Assembly: GCA_002389505.1 (NCBI GenBank)
Contig: DGPA01000003.1
Span: 1 to 26,043, forward strand
DNA from: Halieaceae bacterium UBA4452
GTDB lineage: Bacteria > Pseudomonadota > Gammaproteobacteria > Pseudomonadales > Halieaceae
Direction of reading: 5' to 3'
Length of the DNA: 26,043 nucleotides
In this document: positions 16,129 to 24,066 of the stretch, piece by piece
How positions within the stretch are numbered: position 1 is the stretch's first letter
How the letters are laid out: each line of letters starts with the position of its first letter
Translations under genes and position numbers: made by a program
The notes under the pieces: model-generated
What the model was told of the DNA's origin: nothing
Seen by the model: only the letters and a program-made list of their open reading frames with translations
Database searches by the model: none

Positions 16129-17244
16129 GTGACGCTCGCTTCGGTACCTGAACTCCTAGATGATATCCGCGCCGGTAAGATGGTTATCCTAATGGATGAC
16201 GAGGACCGTGAAAATGAAGGGGATTTAATCATTGCGGCAGAAAAGATCACCCCTGAAATCATTAATTTCATGGCGACAGAGGCCTGCGGTTTAATCTGCA
16301 TGCCGATCACCGAAGAGCGTGCTCGTCAGCTGCGGATTCCGCTCATGGTGCGCGATAATCGCTCACAACATGAAACCAATTTTACGGTCTCAATTGACGC
16401 CGCGGATCAAATCGGACCCGGAATTAGCGCCGCGCAGCGGGCACACACCGTACGCAAAGCCATTGAAAAAGATGCCAAGCCCGGTGAAATCCGCCAACCG
16501 GGTCATATTTTCCCACTGGTCGCGAAAGCCGGTGGCGTGCTCAAGCGCGCCGGTCATACCGAAGCGGGCGTAGACCTTGCCCGAATGGCGGGACTGGCAC
16601 CCGCGGCGGTGATCATTGAAATCATGAATGCCGATGGCACCATGGCTCGCCGACCTGAACTGGAAGTCTTTGCGGCCACTCACGACTTAAACATGGGCAC
16701 CATTGCCGATCTGATCGAATATCGATCAATCCATGAGCAATCCATTCACTTCGAGCAATGTCACACCATACAAACCGAATGGGGGCCGTTCCAGCTACAC
16801 ACCTTCAGAGATCTGATTGACGAGAGCGCGCACTTTGCCCTCCAGCGAGGCGCCATCAGTCCCCGTCAACCCTTACCTGTTCGGGTGCAACCCATCAATC
16901 TGCTACGGGATGTGTTGGGGACACAGCTGGCATCGGGGCATCAGGGCTGGTCCTATCGCTCAGCCATGGCGCATATTGCTCACAGCAATAGCGGGGTCTT
17001 GGTGTTGGTGGGTCAGCAACAAGGAGCAGTACCGCTACTCGACGACGTGCATCAGTTTTTCGCTGCCACTAGGCCCCCTCCACAGCCACAAAATTATCGT
17101 CTAATTGGTACCGGCGCACAGATTTTGAAGCACCTAGGCGTTGAACAAATGCAGCTGTTATCTGCGCCGCTAAAATTCAACGCCCTCTCGGGTTTCAATT
17201 TGGAAGTCACTGAATTTGTTAGCGAGCCCCATTCAGCACAATGA
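16129..17244 (+). CDS. ribB: 3,4-dihydroxy-2-butanone-4-phosphate synthase fused to a degenerate GTP cyclohydrolase II domain
   Basis: Residues 1-205 are a complete RibB, which makes 3,4-dihydroxy-2-butanone 4-phosphate from ribulose 5-phosphate for riboflavin synthesis. Evidence is DDEDRENEGDL (23-33), TEACGLICMP, FTVSIDA, PGHIFPL and AGHTEAGVDLARMAG. Residues 210-371 align with GTP cyclohydrolase II (RibA), but all three zinc cysteines are gone. The RVHSEC motif reads RVQPIN (Asn257) and RCDCG reads LASGH (Ala268, Gly270), with the spacing kept. The second domain therefore cannot be a normal cyclohydrolase. It resembles the RibBX-type fusions described in proteobacteria. The GTG start has GAGGA seven bases upstream. 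It stands beside a thiolase, not in a riboflavin operon, and no FMN riboswitch was recognised. Confidence 0.92.
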   Translation: MTLASVPELLDDIRAGKMVILMDDEDRENEGDLIIAAEKITPEIINFMATEACGLICMPITEERARQLRIPLMVRDNRSQHETNFTVSIDAADQIGPGISAAQRAHTVRKAIEKDAKPGEIRQPGHIFPLVAKAGGVLKRAGHTEAGVDLARMAGLAPAAVIIEIMNADGTMARRPELEVFAATHDLNMGTIADLIEYRSIHEQSIHFEQCHTIQTEWGPFQLHTFRDLIDESAHFALQRGAISPRQPLPVRVQPINLLRDVLGTQLASGHQGWSYRSAMAHIAHSNSGVLVLVGQQQGAVPLLDDVHQFFAATRPPPQPQNYRLIGTGAQILKHLGVEQMQLLSAPLKFNALSGFNLEVTEFVSEPHSAQ

Positions 17245-17319
17245 CTGCGTAGACGTTCACCAGCAAATGCGGCTATTACAGACATCAACGACCTCTTGAT
17301 AACGGCGCAGCTAGTAGCG

Positions 17320-18003
17320 CTATTGATGCATAGTGAGGAGCGATCCCAGGGAAGCTCGGTCCGTGCACACTTGATTAGCGGGATCCTTCCAATCGGGATA
17401 GCCAAACGATAGCCCCCATAACAGCATTTGATCATCGCCAAGGCCCAGCTGAGGCTTGATTGCGTTTGCCATGAAACCCAGCGCTGTCTGTGGACATGAA
17501 CCCAAACCGTTTGCGGTCATGCCTAACATGACGCTCTGGGCAAACATGCCTAAATCGCAGGCCTCTCGTAGCCCAAATTGGGACGGCATAGTGAAGAAAC
17601 AAACGGCAGGTGCGCCAAAGAATCGATAGTTGTTAAGAAACCAAGCCTGTCGTTGATCCTTCTGTTCCCGCGGGATATGAAGGGCCTCATAAAGTGCTGT
17701 AGCAGAAGCATACTGGCGATCTCGATAAACCCCTTGGTATTTCCCCTCATAGGGATAATCGGCAGCCATATCGCCGGCAATAAACTTCTCAGGCAGTTCC
17801 TGTCGCAGTTTTTCTAATTTGTCTCCCGTGACGACATGAGCGAACCAAGGCTGCGTATTGCAGTTGCTGGGCGCGCGACCAGCATTTAAGAATATATCTT
17901 CAATAACCGACACCGGCACGGGGTCTGACTTAAACGCTCGTATGGAACGCCGTCCCTCGGTGATGTGACGAAACGCCTCTCCTAACGATCCCAGAGTGGA
18001 CAC
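17320..18003 (-). CDS. Nitroreductase-family FMN oxidoreductase
   Basis: This 227-residue enzyme begins with the standard nitroreductase pattern: TEGRRSIRAFKSDPVPVSVIED (FMN phosphate site), then AGRAPSNCNTQPWFAHVV. GLREACDLGMFAQSVML and GLGSCPQTALG are the usual dimer and flavin-site helices near the C-terminus. It should reduce nitro or quinone-like compounds with NAD(P)H in the cytoplasm; its real substrate is unknown. It is longer and distinct from the YdjA-like protein at 6519. The GTG start has AGGGAG six bases upstream. It converges with ribB across 75 bases where no T-tract terminator is evident. Confidence 0.9.
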   Translation of the reverse strand: MSTLGSLGEAFRHITEGRRSIRAFKSDPVPVSVIEDIFLNAGRAPSNCNTQPWFAHVVTGDKLEKLRQELPEKFIAGDMAADYPYEGKYQGVYRDRQYASATALYEALHIPREQKDQRQAWFLNNYRFFGAPAVCFFTMPSQFGLREACDLGMFAQSVMLGMTANGLGSCPQTALGFMANAIKPQLGLGDDQMLLWGLSFGYPDWKDPANQVCTDRASLGSLLTMHQ

Positions 18004-18157
18004 TATAGTCTCCCTAAGGAAAGATTTATAACATTTGGCTTAGAACCCGCGACTGAGACCGACGCACGCCGCGCCAGGATTGATGCGTTATCATCAAAAC
18101 CGGCTGATTGACACCCATAATCAATCGCAGATCCAAGCAAAAAGCGCGTTGACGAAG

Positions 18158-20044
18158 CTATTGGTTCCAGGGACTCCGCCCTTGGATTTCATGGGGCTGG
18201 TTAGCCAGCGACCAATCTAGTGGTAACGCCTTGACGGCCGTGGCGCTCTGGGCCTTGGTAGAAGCTATGCAACTACTATTGTTTAGCCATGCTATGGCGG
18301 TGCTCAGCGAATCTTCCTGCGGATCAGTAAATTCACGTGTAATGTCATCGTCCGCAGGACAGAGGGTGAATCGACCGGTCTCATTTAATCCCGAATAGTA
18401 CCGCCCTTGTCCCTCACCATTAAGGACCTCAAACGACACCAACCGAAGCAAGGTATCGCAGTTTGTCTGTCTAAACGCGTACTGTCCCACCGCCTTTCCA
18501 CGCGTGTCACTGCCCACTAAAACGACATCTATGTAAGGGTCCACAGAGTTAATGACGAGCTCACTGGCAGACGCAGAAGCGTCTGTGACAATAAATGCAA
18601 TACGCATCGGGCTGACGCTGACGTCCGGTTCGACAAAGTAGACGCTCTGGTTGTAGTCAGGTGCTCGCTTGTCGTTGTGCGCGATCCGATAGCTTTCACT
18701 GCCTGGAACGAGCGCGCCAACGAAAATATTCAACATTTGCTCAGCAACCGACAGCAGTCCCCCGCCGTTGTAACGTAAGTCTATAACCAAGTCGCTAACG
18801 TTAGCGTCACGAAATACTCTTGCCATTTCTTGCAACCCTGGCTCGGCATTTGTAGTGAAGGCCCTAAAGTGAACATATCCGATGGGATCATTACCGTCTC
18901 GATTGATTAGCAGCGGTTCTCCAGCAAAAGCTGGGACGTCTACTTCGCGCTTTACTAACGTGACATCAAAAATTTCGTTCTCACGCTCAATTCTAAAGCG
19001 CCGCTCAACACCCTCCTCAGACGCCCCAAAAATATCTTCTATTGAGGCATTGCGAGCTGCAAGGCTATCAATAGATTCAAACACATCTCCGCTCAGGGCG
19101 ATGGCTAATACTTTATCGCTTCTGCGCACAGCAGCGTCGCTAGCAGGGCCGCCTTCAAAAACATCGATAATGCGGAAAGCGTTAGTGGCATCAAAACCAT
19201 ATCGAAAACCAAAACCTATATAAGCACCCGAGGTGATTGCCGTTCCATCTTCCACTACCGTTGTAAGATAGGAAAAGCCGGGATCTCTTCCATCCACCGC
19301 TAAAGGGGCTGTCAGAGCCCTGAGATAGGCGTTTGCGTTGACATAGTTATCGGGGTTGATGTCCGCGAGCTCATCGTACCAAAGGTACCATTGGTTGCTA
19401 GCTTCTCGAACAAATTGTTTCTGTGCTGAGATACCGCAAGAAGCACTTCCACCGTTATTAATGTCATCGATATATGCCCTCGCAGCATCGAGGGACGCGT
19501 CGGTAGCATCCACATTTTCAACGCTAGTTCGCGCCTCAACCTTATTGTAGGCCAAATAGTTTTCGGTGTAATAGGAGGCGGCGGCGGCCTTATTCAATAA
19601 GGCTTTGCGGTCGGTACAGCCCGCACCATTAATCAGTGCCAATACCAACTGATCAACGACGACGGTCGCGCCAGCGCCATTGACCCAATATTCTCTACCT
19701 GCTTCTTCTGGCGCTCTTGTGAATAAATTTTGATACAGGGCTTCCACCACATCATTTCTTGATAACGTGCCCAGGCCTTCCAGATATTCGCGTTGGTAAA
19801 GCACAATATTTTCACGAAGTTTTTCTATAGTGAAGCCATTGGCAAAATCATCAAGCCAATAGGCCAAGCCCGGACGGTCTGCGCCTCTTGAGAGCAATCC
19901 GGTGTAGACCAGCTGTATCTGCTGTTCAGTCGATAAAGTGTCCAGATTGGGGACTGAAGAACACTCCGCACCCTCATCTGCCAACGCCGGGATGGTGAAG
20001 AGTAGGATTAGAGCTGTGGTTCCTAAGCTGTGCAAAAATCGCAT
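18158..20044 (-). CDS. Exported S41-family peptidase with DUF4214-like repeats and PDZ domain
   Basis: This is a 628-residue secreted serine peptidase. Residues 1-23 form a signal peptide ending PALA. Residues about 42-92 and 97-145 look like two DUF4214 units (YTGLLSRGADRPGLAYWLDD and YQNLFTRAPEEAGREYW). A PDZ-like region lies at about 275-335 (VFEGGPASDAAVRRSDKVLAI). The tail-specific protease core follows with LRYNGGG, Ser492 in DASASASELV and Lys517 in TRGKAVGQ. The Ser-Lys spacing of 25 matches Prc/Tsp. Three Cys residues in the N-terminal region may form disulfides. The ATG at 20044 has AAGGG just upstream and starts the signal peptide; the longer in-frame extension to 20152 is not protein-like. 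The symporter gene lies upstream on the same strand. Confidence 0.88.
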   Translation of the reverse strand: MRFLHSLGTTALILLFTIPALADEGAECSSVPNLDTLSTEQQIQLVYTGLLSRGADRPGLAYWLDDFANGFTIEKLRENIVLYQREYLEGLGTLSRNDVVEALYQNLFTRAPEEAGREYWVNGAGATVVVDQLVLALINGAGCTDRKALLNKAAAASYYTENYLAYNKVEARTSVENVDATDASLDAARAYIDDINNGGSASCGISAQKQFVREASNQWYLWYDELADINPDNYVNANAYLRALTAPLAVDGRDPGFSYLTTVVEDGTAITSGAYIGFGFRYGFDATNAFRIIDVFEGGPASDAAVRRSDKVLAIALSGDVFESIDSLAARNASIEDIFGASEEGVERRFRIERENEIFDVTLVKREVDVPAFAGEPLLINRDGNDPIGYVHFRAFTTNAEPGLQEMARVFRDANVSDLVIDLRYNGGGLLSVAEQMLNIFVGALVPGSESYRIAHNDKRAPDYNQSVYFVEPDVSVSPMRIAFIVTDASASASELVINSVDPYIDVVLVGSDTRGKAVGQYAFRQTNCDTLLRLVSFEVLNGEGQGRYYSGLNETGRFTLCPADDDITREFTDPQEDSLSTAIAWLNNSSCIASTKAQSATAVKALPLDWSLANQPHEIQGRSPWNQ

Positions 20045-20200
20045 AATTCCCTTCTCACTGATATTCATGAAGACTATATTGGCTACGAATAGCGATAGCC
20101 TCACCCAAAAATGGGCACAAGCAACGAGTGCAGGTATGGCCAAGGCTGACACGCTTACTTTACTATTGTTTCATAGCCGTCGCCAAGCGCAGCCCAGCGA

Positions 20201-21544
20201 TTAGTCGATAGTGGCGAAATAACTCCTCGCCGCGGCCATGACCTTCGGCGCCAGTAGGAGCGTGCTTAGCATTGTCGGAATAGCCATTAAGCCATAACTG
20301 GCTGAAATGAGATTAAAGACCACGTCAATACTCACGGTCGCACCAAAGACCACCGCAGCAACAAAAAACCAGCGGAACCAATGCTGCCACTGGGCGCCAA
20401 ACAGAAAGCCAAAGCACTTAGCACCATAATACCAGCCGGTAAACATCGTCGTCGTGCTCAGTATTAAGGCCACAAAGCCCAGCGCCATTTGACCGATCAC
20501 GCCCATTTCCGAGCGAAAAGCGTTAGCGGTGAGGGTAATGCCTGATAACTCCCCGGGGGTACGCCAGTCACCGGCGAGTAAGATGACCAGGGCCGTACAG
20601 GTGCAGATCAATAGCGTGTCGAATACTGGGCCCAGCGTCGCCAGCACACCCTCCCGAATAGGCTCGTTAGTTCGTGCAGCGCCGTGGGCCATGACTTCCG
20701 TTCCAACACCTGCTTCGTTAGAAAAAGCACCGCGGCTTATCCCCACCAGCATGACACCCATAAAGCCCCCAGCTATCGCCTGAGGGTTAAAGGCTTCCAC
20801 CACGATAGACACCAACACTGCCGGAATCTGTGGTAGGTGGTTGGCCAACACCCAGAGGGTCATGAGTACATATATCACCACCATTAACGGCAGTGCCGCC
20901 TGGGCCACCTTGGCAACCCGCTGCAGACCCCCAAAAATCACTGAGGCAACCACAGCGGCCAAGCCCACTCCCGTCACTGCCCCGGCCCAGAGGGGGGGGG
21001 CGCCAGAAAAAAGCGTATCGGCAATCAGCGCACTGAGTTGATTGGCCTGAAACATGGGTAAGGTTCCGACTAAACCAGCAATACAGAACAGTATCGCGAG
21101 GGGATAAAACGCGCTAGGTAACGCTTCACGAATAACATACATGGGACCACCTTGGAGCTGCCCTAGGCTATCTCGACCGCGAAACATAACGCCCAATGAA
21201 CAGGTGAAAAATTTTGTGGCAATACCCACTACTGCCGATACCCACATCCAAAATACTGCACCGGGGCCGCCAGCGACTATCGCCAAGGCAACGCCGGCAA
21301 TATTGCCCAGTCCCATAGTGTTGGCGAGCGCAGCCGCGAGGGCTTGGAAATGTGTCAACTCACCGGGCGCGTTTGGCGTGTCGTACCGACCCAGCATTAT
21401 TCCGACAGCATGGCCGAAGTAACGGTAGGGCAGCGCCCGAGAAAACACCAAGAAGAAGAGTCCACCTCCAATCAACAAGCAGACCAAAGGCAAGCCCCAC
21501 ACCACATCAACGAAGCTTTGAGCAAAACGCTCAAGCTGTTTCAT
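20201..21544 (-). CDS. Sodium:alanine/glycine symporter, AGCS family
   Basis: This is a 447-residue inner-membrane transporter with about ten hydrophobic segments. It carries the AGCS signatures: LANTMGLGNIAGVALAIVAGGPGAVFWMW (about 92-120) and GQLQGGPMYVI, plus SRGAFSNEAGVGTEVMAHGAA, which is strongly conserved. It should import alanine or glycine with sodium, fitting a marine cell. Helix and loop signatures are intact and the length is normal. The coding strand contains nine consecutive C (20992-21000) within SGAPPLWAG. The ATG at 21544 has no good ribosome binding site, and the 80 bases before it can fold into a branched structure, so leader control is possible. It is not fused or truncated. 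Confidence 0.92.
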   Translation of the reverse strand: MKQLERFAQSFVDVVWGLPLVCLLIGGGLFFLVFSRALPYRYFGHAVGIMLGRYDTPNAPGELTHFQALAAALANTMGLGNIAGVALAIVAGGPGAVFWMWVSAVVGIATKFFTCSLGVMFRGRDSLGQLQGGPMYVIREALPSAFYPLAILFCIAGLVGTLPMFQANQLSALIADTLFSGAPPLWAGAVTGVGLAAVVASVIFGGLQRVAKVAQAALPLMVVIYVLMTLWVLANHLPQIPAVLVSIVVEAFNPQAIAGGFMGVMLVGISRGAFSNEAGVGTEVMAHGAARTNEPIREGVLATLGPVFDTLLICTCTALVILLAGDWRTPGELSGITLTANAFRSEMGVIGQMALGFVALILSTTTMFTGWYYGAKCFGFLFGAQWQHWFRWFFVAAVVFGATVSIDVVFNLISASYGLMAIPTMLSTLLLAPKVMAAARSYFATID

Positions 21545-21567
21545 AGGCGGGTGCCACTATGAAGGAT

Positions 21568-21626
21568 TGGGGTGCGCAGCGGCGCCAACGGCACATGAAT
21601 CCACAGGAAATTCATGTTTCACCCCA
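21568..21626 (-). promoter_or_regulatory. Candidate structured RNA leader of the AGCS symporter gene
   Basis: On the minus strand, TGGGGTG (21626-21620) can pair perfectly with CACCCCA (21574-21568). This encloses a perfect 8-bp hairpin, ACATGAAT (21617-21610) with ATTCATGT (21600-21593), and a small GC stem around 21585-21575. The shape is a three-way junction about 24 bases before the start codon. The 5' arm can alternatively pair with CACCC at 21553-21549, close to the ATG. It does not match the glycine riboswitch. Existence as RNA is untested. Confidence 0.4.
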
Positions 21627-21694
21627 GCCATGCATGAGGGCTACTCGCTTCCTTATAAGATACTGGATGATGCACGCACCCCTGAGCTGTTTGC

Positions 21695-22642
21695 CTACCA
21701 CAATGCCACAGGATTGATGATCATCTGAACAGCGCCTTTCAAACGCGCCTGCCCAAGCACGAACATAAATTCACTGATCGACTCGCTCGCCAAACGACCG
21801 GTATTCATTGTCTCCAACAGATAAATGCCGTGCTCTTTGAGTAAGATGACGTGGTCATAGAAAATTTTGTCCCCCTGTTGGGGTGGCACCGCACCCACGC
21901 CCCAAGTATCCGCCCCTACAGCCACTGGCTTTAGCGACGCCAAGTAATGCGCTGCATCATTAGTGATGCCAGGAATGGTACTGACCCACACTTCGGGCTG
22001 AGTGGACAACATCGCATCGGTCCAACCCGTATGAATTAATACGACATCACCCTCTCGTACCACTATTTTTTGGGCGGCCATAGCCGCGCTTAAGTCGTCC
22101 CTAGTGATGGGCTGTCCTGCAGATAAAGCGTCAACACCAAAATGAGCTGCCATATTGACTAGGACCCCGCGAGCCACCAAGGGTGGCACCTGACTAATAT
22201 CCAGCCGCGTAAGTCCGGTAATAGCTGCAAAGTCAGCGCCACGATTACAGTTGTAAAAAACCCCCGCTTCACCCATGTGGCCCAACCCATCCAGCTGTGG
22301 ACCCGTCCCTAGCCACATTTGCAGCACATCATCATTCGCCGATGCATTCCATCCAAACGCCTGGGTGGAATCCATGCTGAAATGCTGCCCGGGCTGCACT
22401 ACCTGTAATTGCGTGTAACGCGGTGGATACGCCGGCATGCCAGGTTCAATAACAATACCTAGCGGGTGGCGCTGACCCTCTTTCACCAACGCGGCGGCGG
22501 CTTTTACCTTTGCTGGCGTAATCCGATTCGCTGCACCTATTTGATCGTCAACACCCCACAGCGAGCTACTGCACTCCTCTGTCGCCAGTACCGCTGGCAT
22601 AAAAATGAGACCGAAAAATAGCGTAGTAAGTAAACGTATCAT
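21695..22642 (-). CDS. Secreted cyclase-family (kynurenine formamidase-like) metal hydrolase
   Basis: This 315-residue protein has a signal peptide (1-20, AVLA then TEEC), so it is periplasmic. The cyclase fold is recognisable from SSLWGVDDQIGAANRITP, GTGPQLDGLGHMG (112-124) and VREGDVVLIHTGW, with GITNDAAHYLASLKPVAVGADTWGV and LLKEHGIYLLETMN following. The usual metal motif HxGTHxDxPxH is altered. Asp118 and His122 are kept, but Gln stands at the GTH histidine, as in the GTQFDGLxH subgroup. Characterised relatives hydrolyse formylkynurenine, cyclic imides or isatin, and the substrate here is unknown. GAGAAGG precedes the ATG. It is the same strand as the dehalogenase and symporter, with gaps of 174 and 150 bases, so probably transcribed separately. 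Confidence 0.85.
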   Translation of the reverse strand: MIRLLTTLFFGLIFMPAVLATEECSSSLWGVDDQIGAANRITPAKVKAAAALVKEGQRHPLGIVIEPGMPAYPPRYTQLQVVQPGQHFSMDSTQAFGWNASANDDVLQMWLGTGPQLDGLGHMGEAGVFYNCNRGADFAAITGLTRLDISQVPPLVARGVLVNMAAHFGVDALSAGQPITRDDLSAAMAAQKIVVREGDVVLIHTGWTDAMLSTQPEVWVSTIPGITNDAAHYLASLKPVAVGADTWGVGAVPPQQGDKIFYDHVILLKEHGIYLLETMNTGRLASESISEFMFVLGQARLKGAVQMIINPVALW

Positions 22643-22816
22643 TTTGCCTTCTCTCCATAGTAGTCAAGTCATGTAGGCCGCCGGCCACGCGTCGCTGGGT
22701 TGATGGATAGCAGACCGAGGCGTCTTACTATCTATCAAGAAAAATCGTACCGGTCCGGCCAGAGATGTCGGTACTATATAACCGATTGAGCCAAGGATTG
22801 GATCGCCCGGAGTCAA

Positions 22817-23695
22817 TCAGCATGTGGTAAGCCACTCAGCTATGGCCTGGCCAATCTCCACAGGAGAGTCCTCCTGGATAAAGTGTAACCCCTTAACAGT
22901 GACCTCGCGCTGATGGGGCCAGCGTCGGCAAAACTCCCGTTGCCGACCCACTAAAATAGATCCGGGCTCAGCGTTGATAAATAACTTTGGCAAGTCACTG
23001 CCGGCCATGAACGCACCGTATGCTTCCACCAGCGCCACCACCTCCTCGGGTTCACCGGCTATTGGGATTTGTCGCGGCCAGTTCAGTAAAGGCTGCCGGT
23101 CTTCAGCCTGTACATGAGGCGCGCGATAGGCCGTCATCTCAGCCTCGCTCAGCTCCCTGATAATTGACGCTGGCAGCACCGCCTCAATGAATAAATTGCG
23201 GGTGAGAATGAGCTCCTCACCTTTTGCTGAGCGGAACCCTTGAAACATACCTACCGCACTGGCCGGCCAATCTGACCAAGCCAACGGACTGACAATCGCT
23301 TCCATATAAGCCACACCGCGCGTTCTCGATGGATGACGCATGGCCCACAGGAAACCTATGGCACTCCCCCAGTCGTGAACTACCAAGGTGACCTTATGAT
23401 CTGCGCCAATAGTTGTTAACAATCCCTCGACATAGCGATAGGCGGTTTCAAGGGAGTAACGATGGGCGCCTTCACTGGCAGGCAGCTTCTCTGAGTCGCC
23501 TTGCCCAATAAGATCGGGGACAATCACTCGCCCTGAGTCCAGCAACAGCGGTATGACATTGCGCCATAAAAAAGACGACGTCGGGTTACCGTGTAACAGC
23601 ACGATAGGCTCGCCTTCGCCCTCATCAATATAAGCAATCGATCGTCCCGCTACAGCGGCGAATTTTTTCTCAAAAGGCATGGTTCCAGATAGCAA
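22817..23695 (-). CDS. dhaA: Haloalkane dehalogenase, subfamily II (LinB/DhaA-like)
   Basis: This 292-residue alpha/beta hydrolase matches LinB-type dehalogenases, which split carbon-halogen bonds of haloalkanes to give an alcohol and halide. Every active-site element is present at LinB-like positions: Asn37 in HGNPTSS and Trp109 as halide-binding residues, nucleophile Asp108 in VVHDWGS, Glu132 in YMEAIV, and base His271 in GLHFIQED. PRQIPIAG and KLFINAEPG are also conserved. A TTG start at 23695 has AGGGAG seven bases upstream and gives an N-terminus aligning with LinB. ATG 23680 is the alternative, five residues shorter. It is on the same strand as the NfeD/SPFH genes but 95 bases away. No known haloalkane pathway genes lie beside it. 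Confidence 0.93.
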   Translation of the reverse strand: MLSGTMPFEKKFAAVAGRSIAYIDEGEGEPIVLLHGNPTSSFLWRNVIPLLLDSGRVIVPDLIGQGDSEKLPASEGAHRYSLETAYRYVEGLLTTIGADHKVTLVVHDWGSAIGFLWAMRHPSRTRGVAYMEAIVSPLAWSDWPASAVGMFQGFRSAKGEELILTRNLFIEAVLPASIIRELSEAEMTAYRAPHVQAEDRQPLLNWPRQIPIAGEPEEVVALVEAYGAFMAGSDLPKLFINAEPGSILVGRQREFCRRWPHQREVTVKGLHFIQEDSPVEIGQAIAEWLTTC

Positions 23696-23790
23696 AAAAT
23701 GACTCCCTGCCAGAGGTGAAAACCCATTCTTGCCTGCCTAGTCTGTTCTGATTGGCTATAACAATTCCGTGGCAGGTGGCTATTTTGGCC

Positions 23791-24066
23791 TTAGTATTTA
23801 TTAATATCGGGCTCGTCTGTTTTGGCAAAGAACTTTCGCAGCGCAAAAATGACAGCAAACGACAATGCGGCGACAAAGGCACTATTAGCCAGTACTGAAC
23901 GAGTAAACACCGTCGGCGCAAGCCCGGCATAAAGGAGCACGCCGTTGACAAGACTGCCCACACCAAACGCCAGCAATACATACCCTGCGGGTAATACCAT
24001 CTCGCCCACAATTAACAATAGCCCAATCGCTATCCACGCTTCACCGGTCAAAAAATAATCAAGCAT
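23791..24066 (-). CDS. Short NfeD-like membrane protein
   Basis: This 91-residue protein has two or three membrane segments (about 10-25, 28-48 and 60-77), with the NfeD-type opening WIAIGLLLIVGEMVLPAGYVLLAFGVGSLV. Full NfeD/YbbJ proteins (about 150 residues) continue into a soluble OB-fold domain. Here the frame stops after a short charged tail, so that domain is missing. The 95 bases after the stop show no in-frame remnant. The ATG at 24066 overlaps the last eight bases of the SPFH gene (ATG inside its final codons), so the pair is translationally coupled, as is usual for stomatin/NfeD partners that organise membrane domains. It may be a natural minimal form or a decayed one. Confidence 0.82.
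   Translation of the reverse strand: MLDYFLTGEAWIAIGLLLIVGEMVLPAGYVLLAFGVGSLVNGVLLYAGLAPTVFTRSVLANSAFVAALSFAVIFALRKFFAKTDEPDINKY

Noticed and set aside
21545..21694. Glycine riboswitch in the symporter leader
   Set aside because: The conserved glycine-aptamer sequence blocks are missing; only an unrelated branched fold is possible.
23670..24011. 113-residue minus-strand frame overlapping the NfeD-like gene
   Set aside because: It is out of frame with a well-supported coupled gene and rich in Trp, Cys and Arg, as shadow frames often are.
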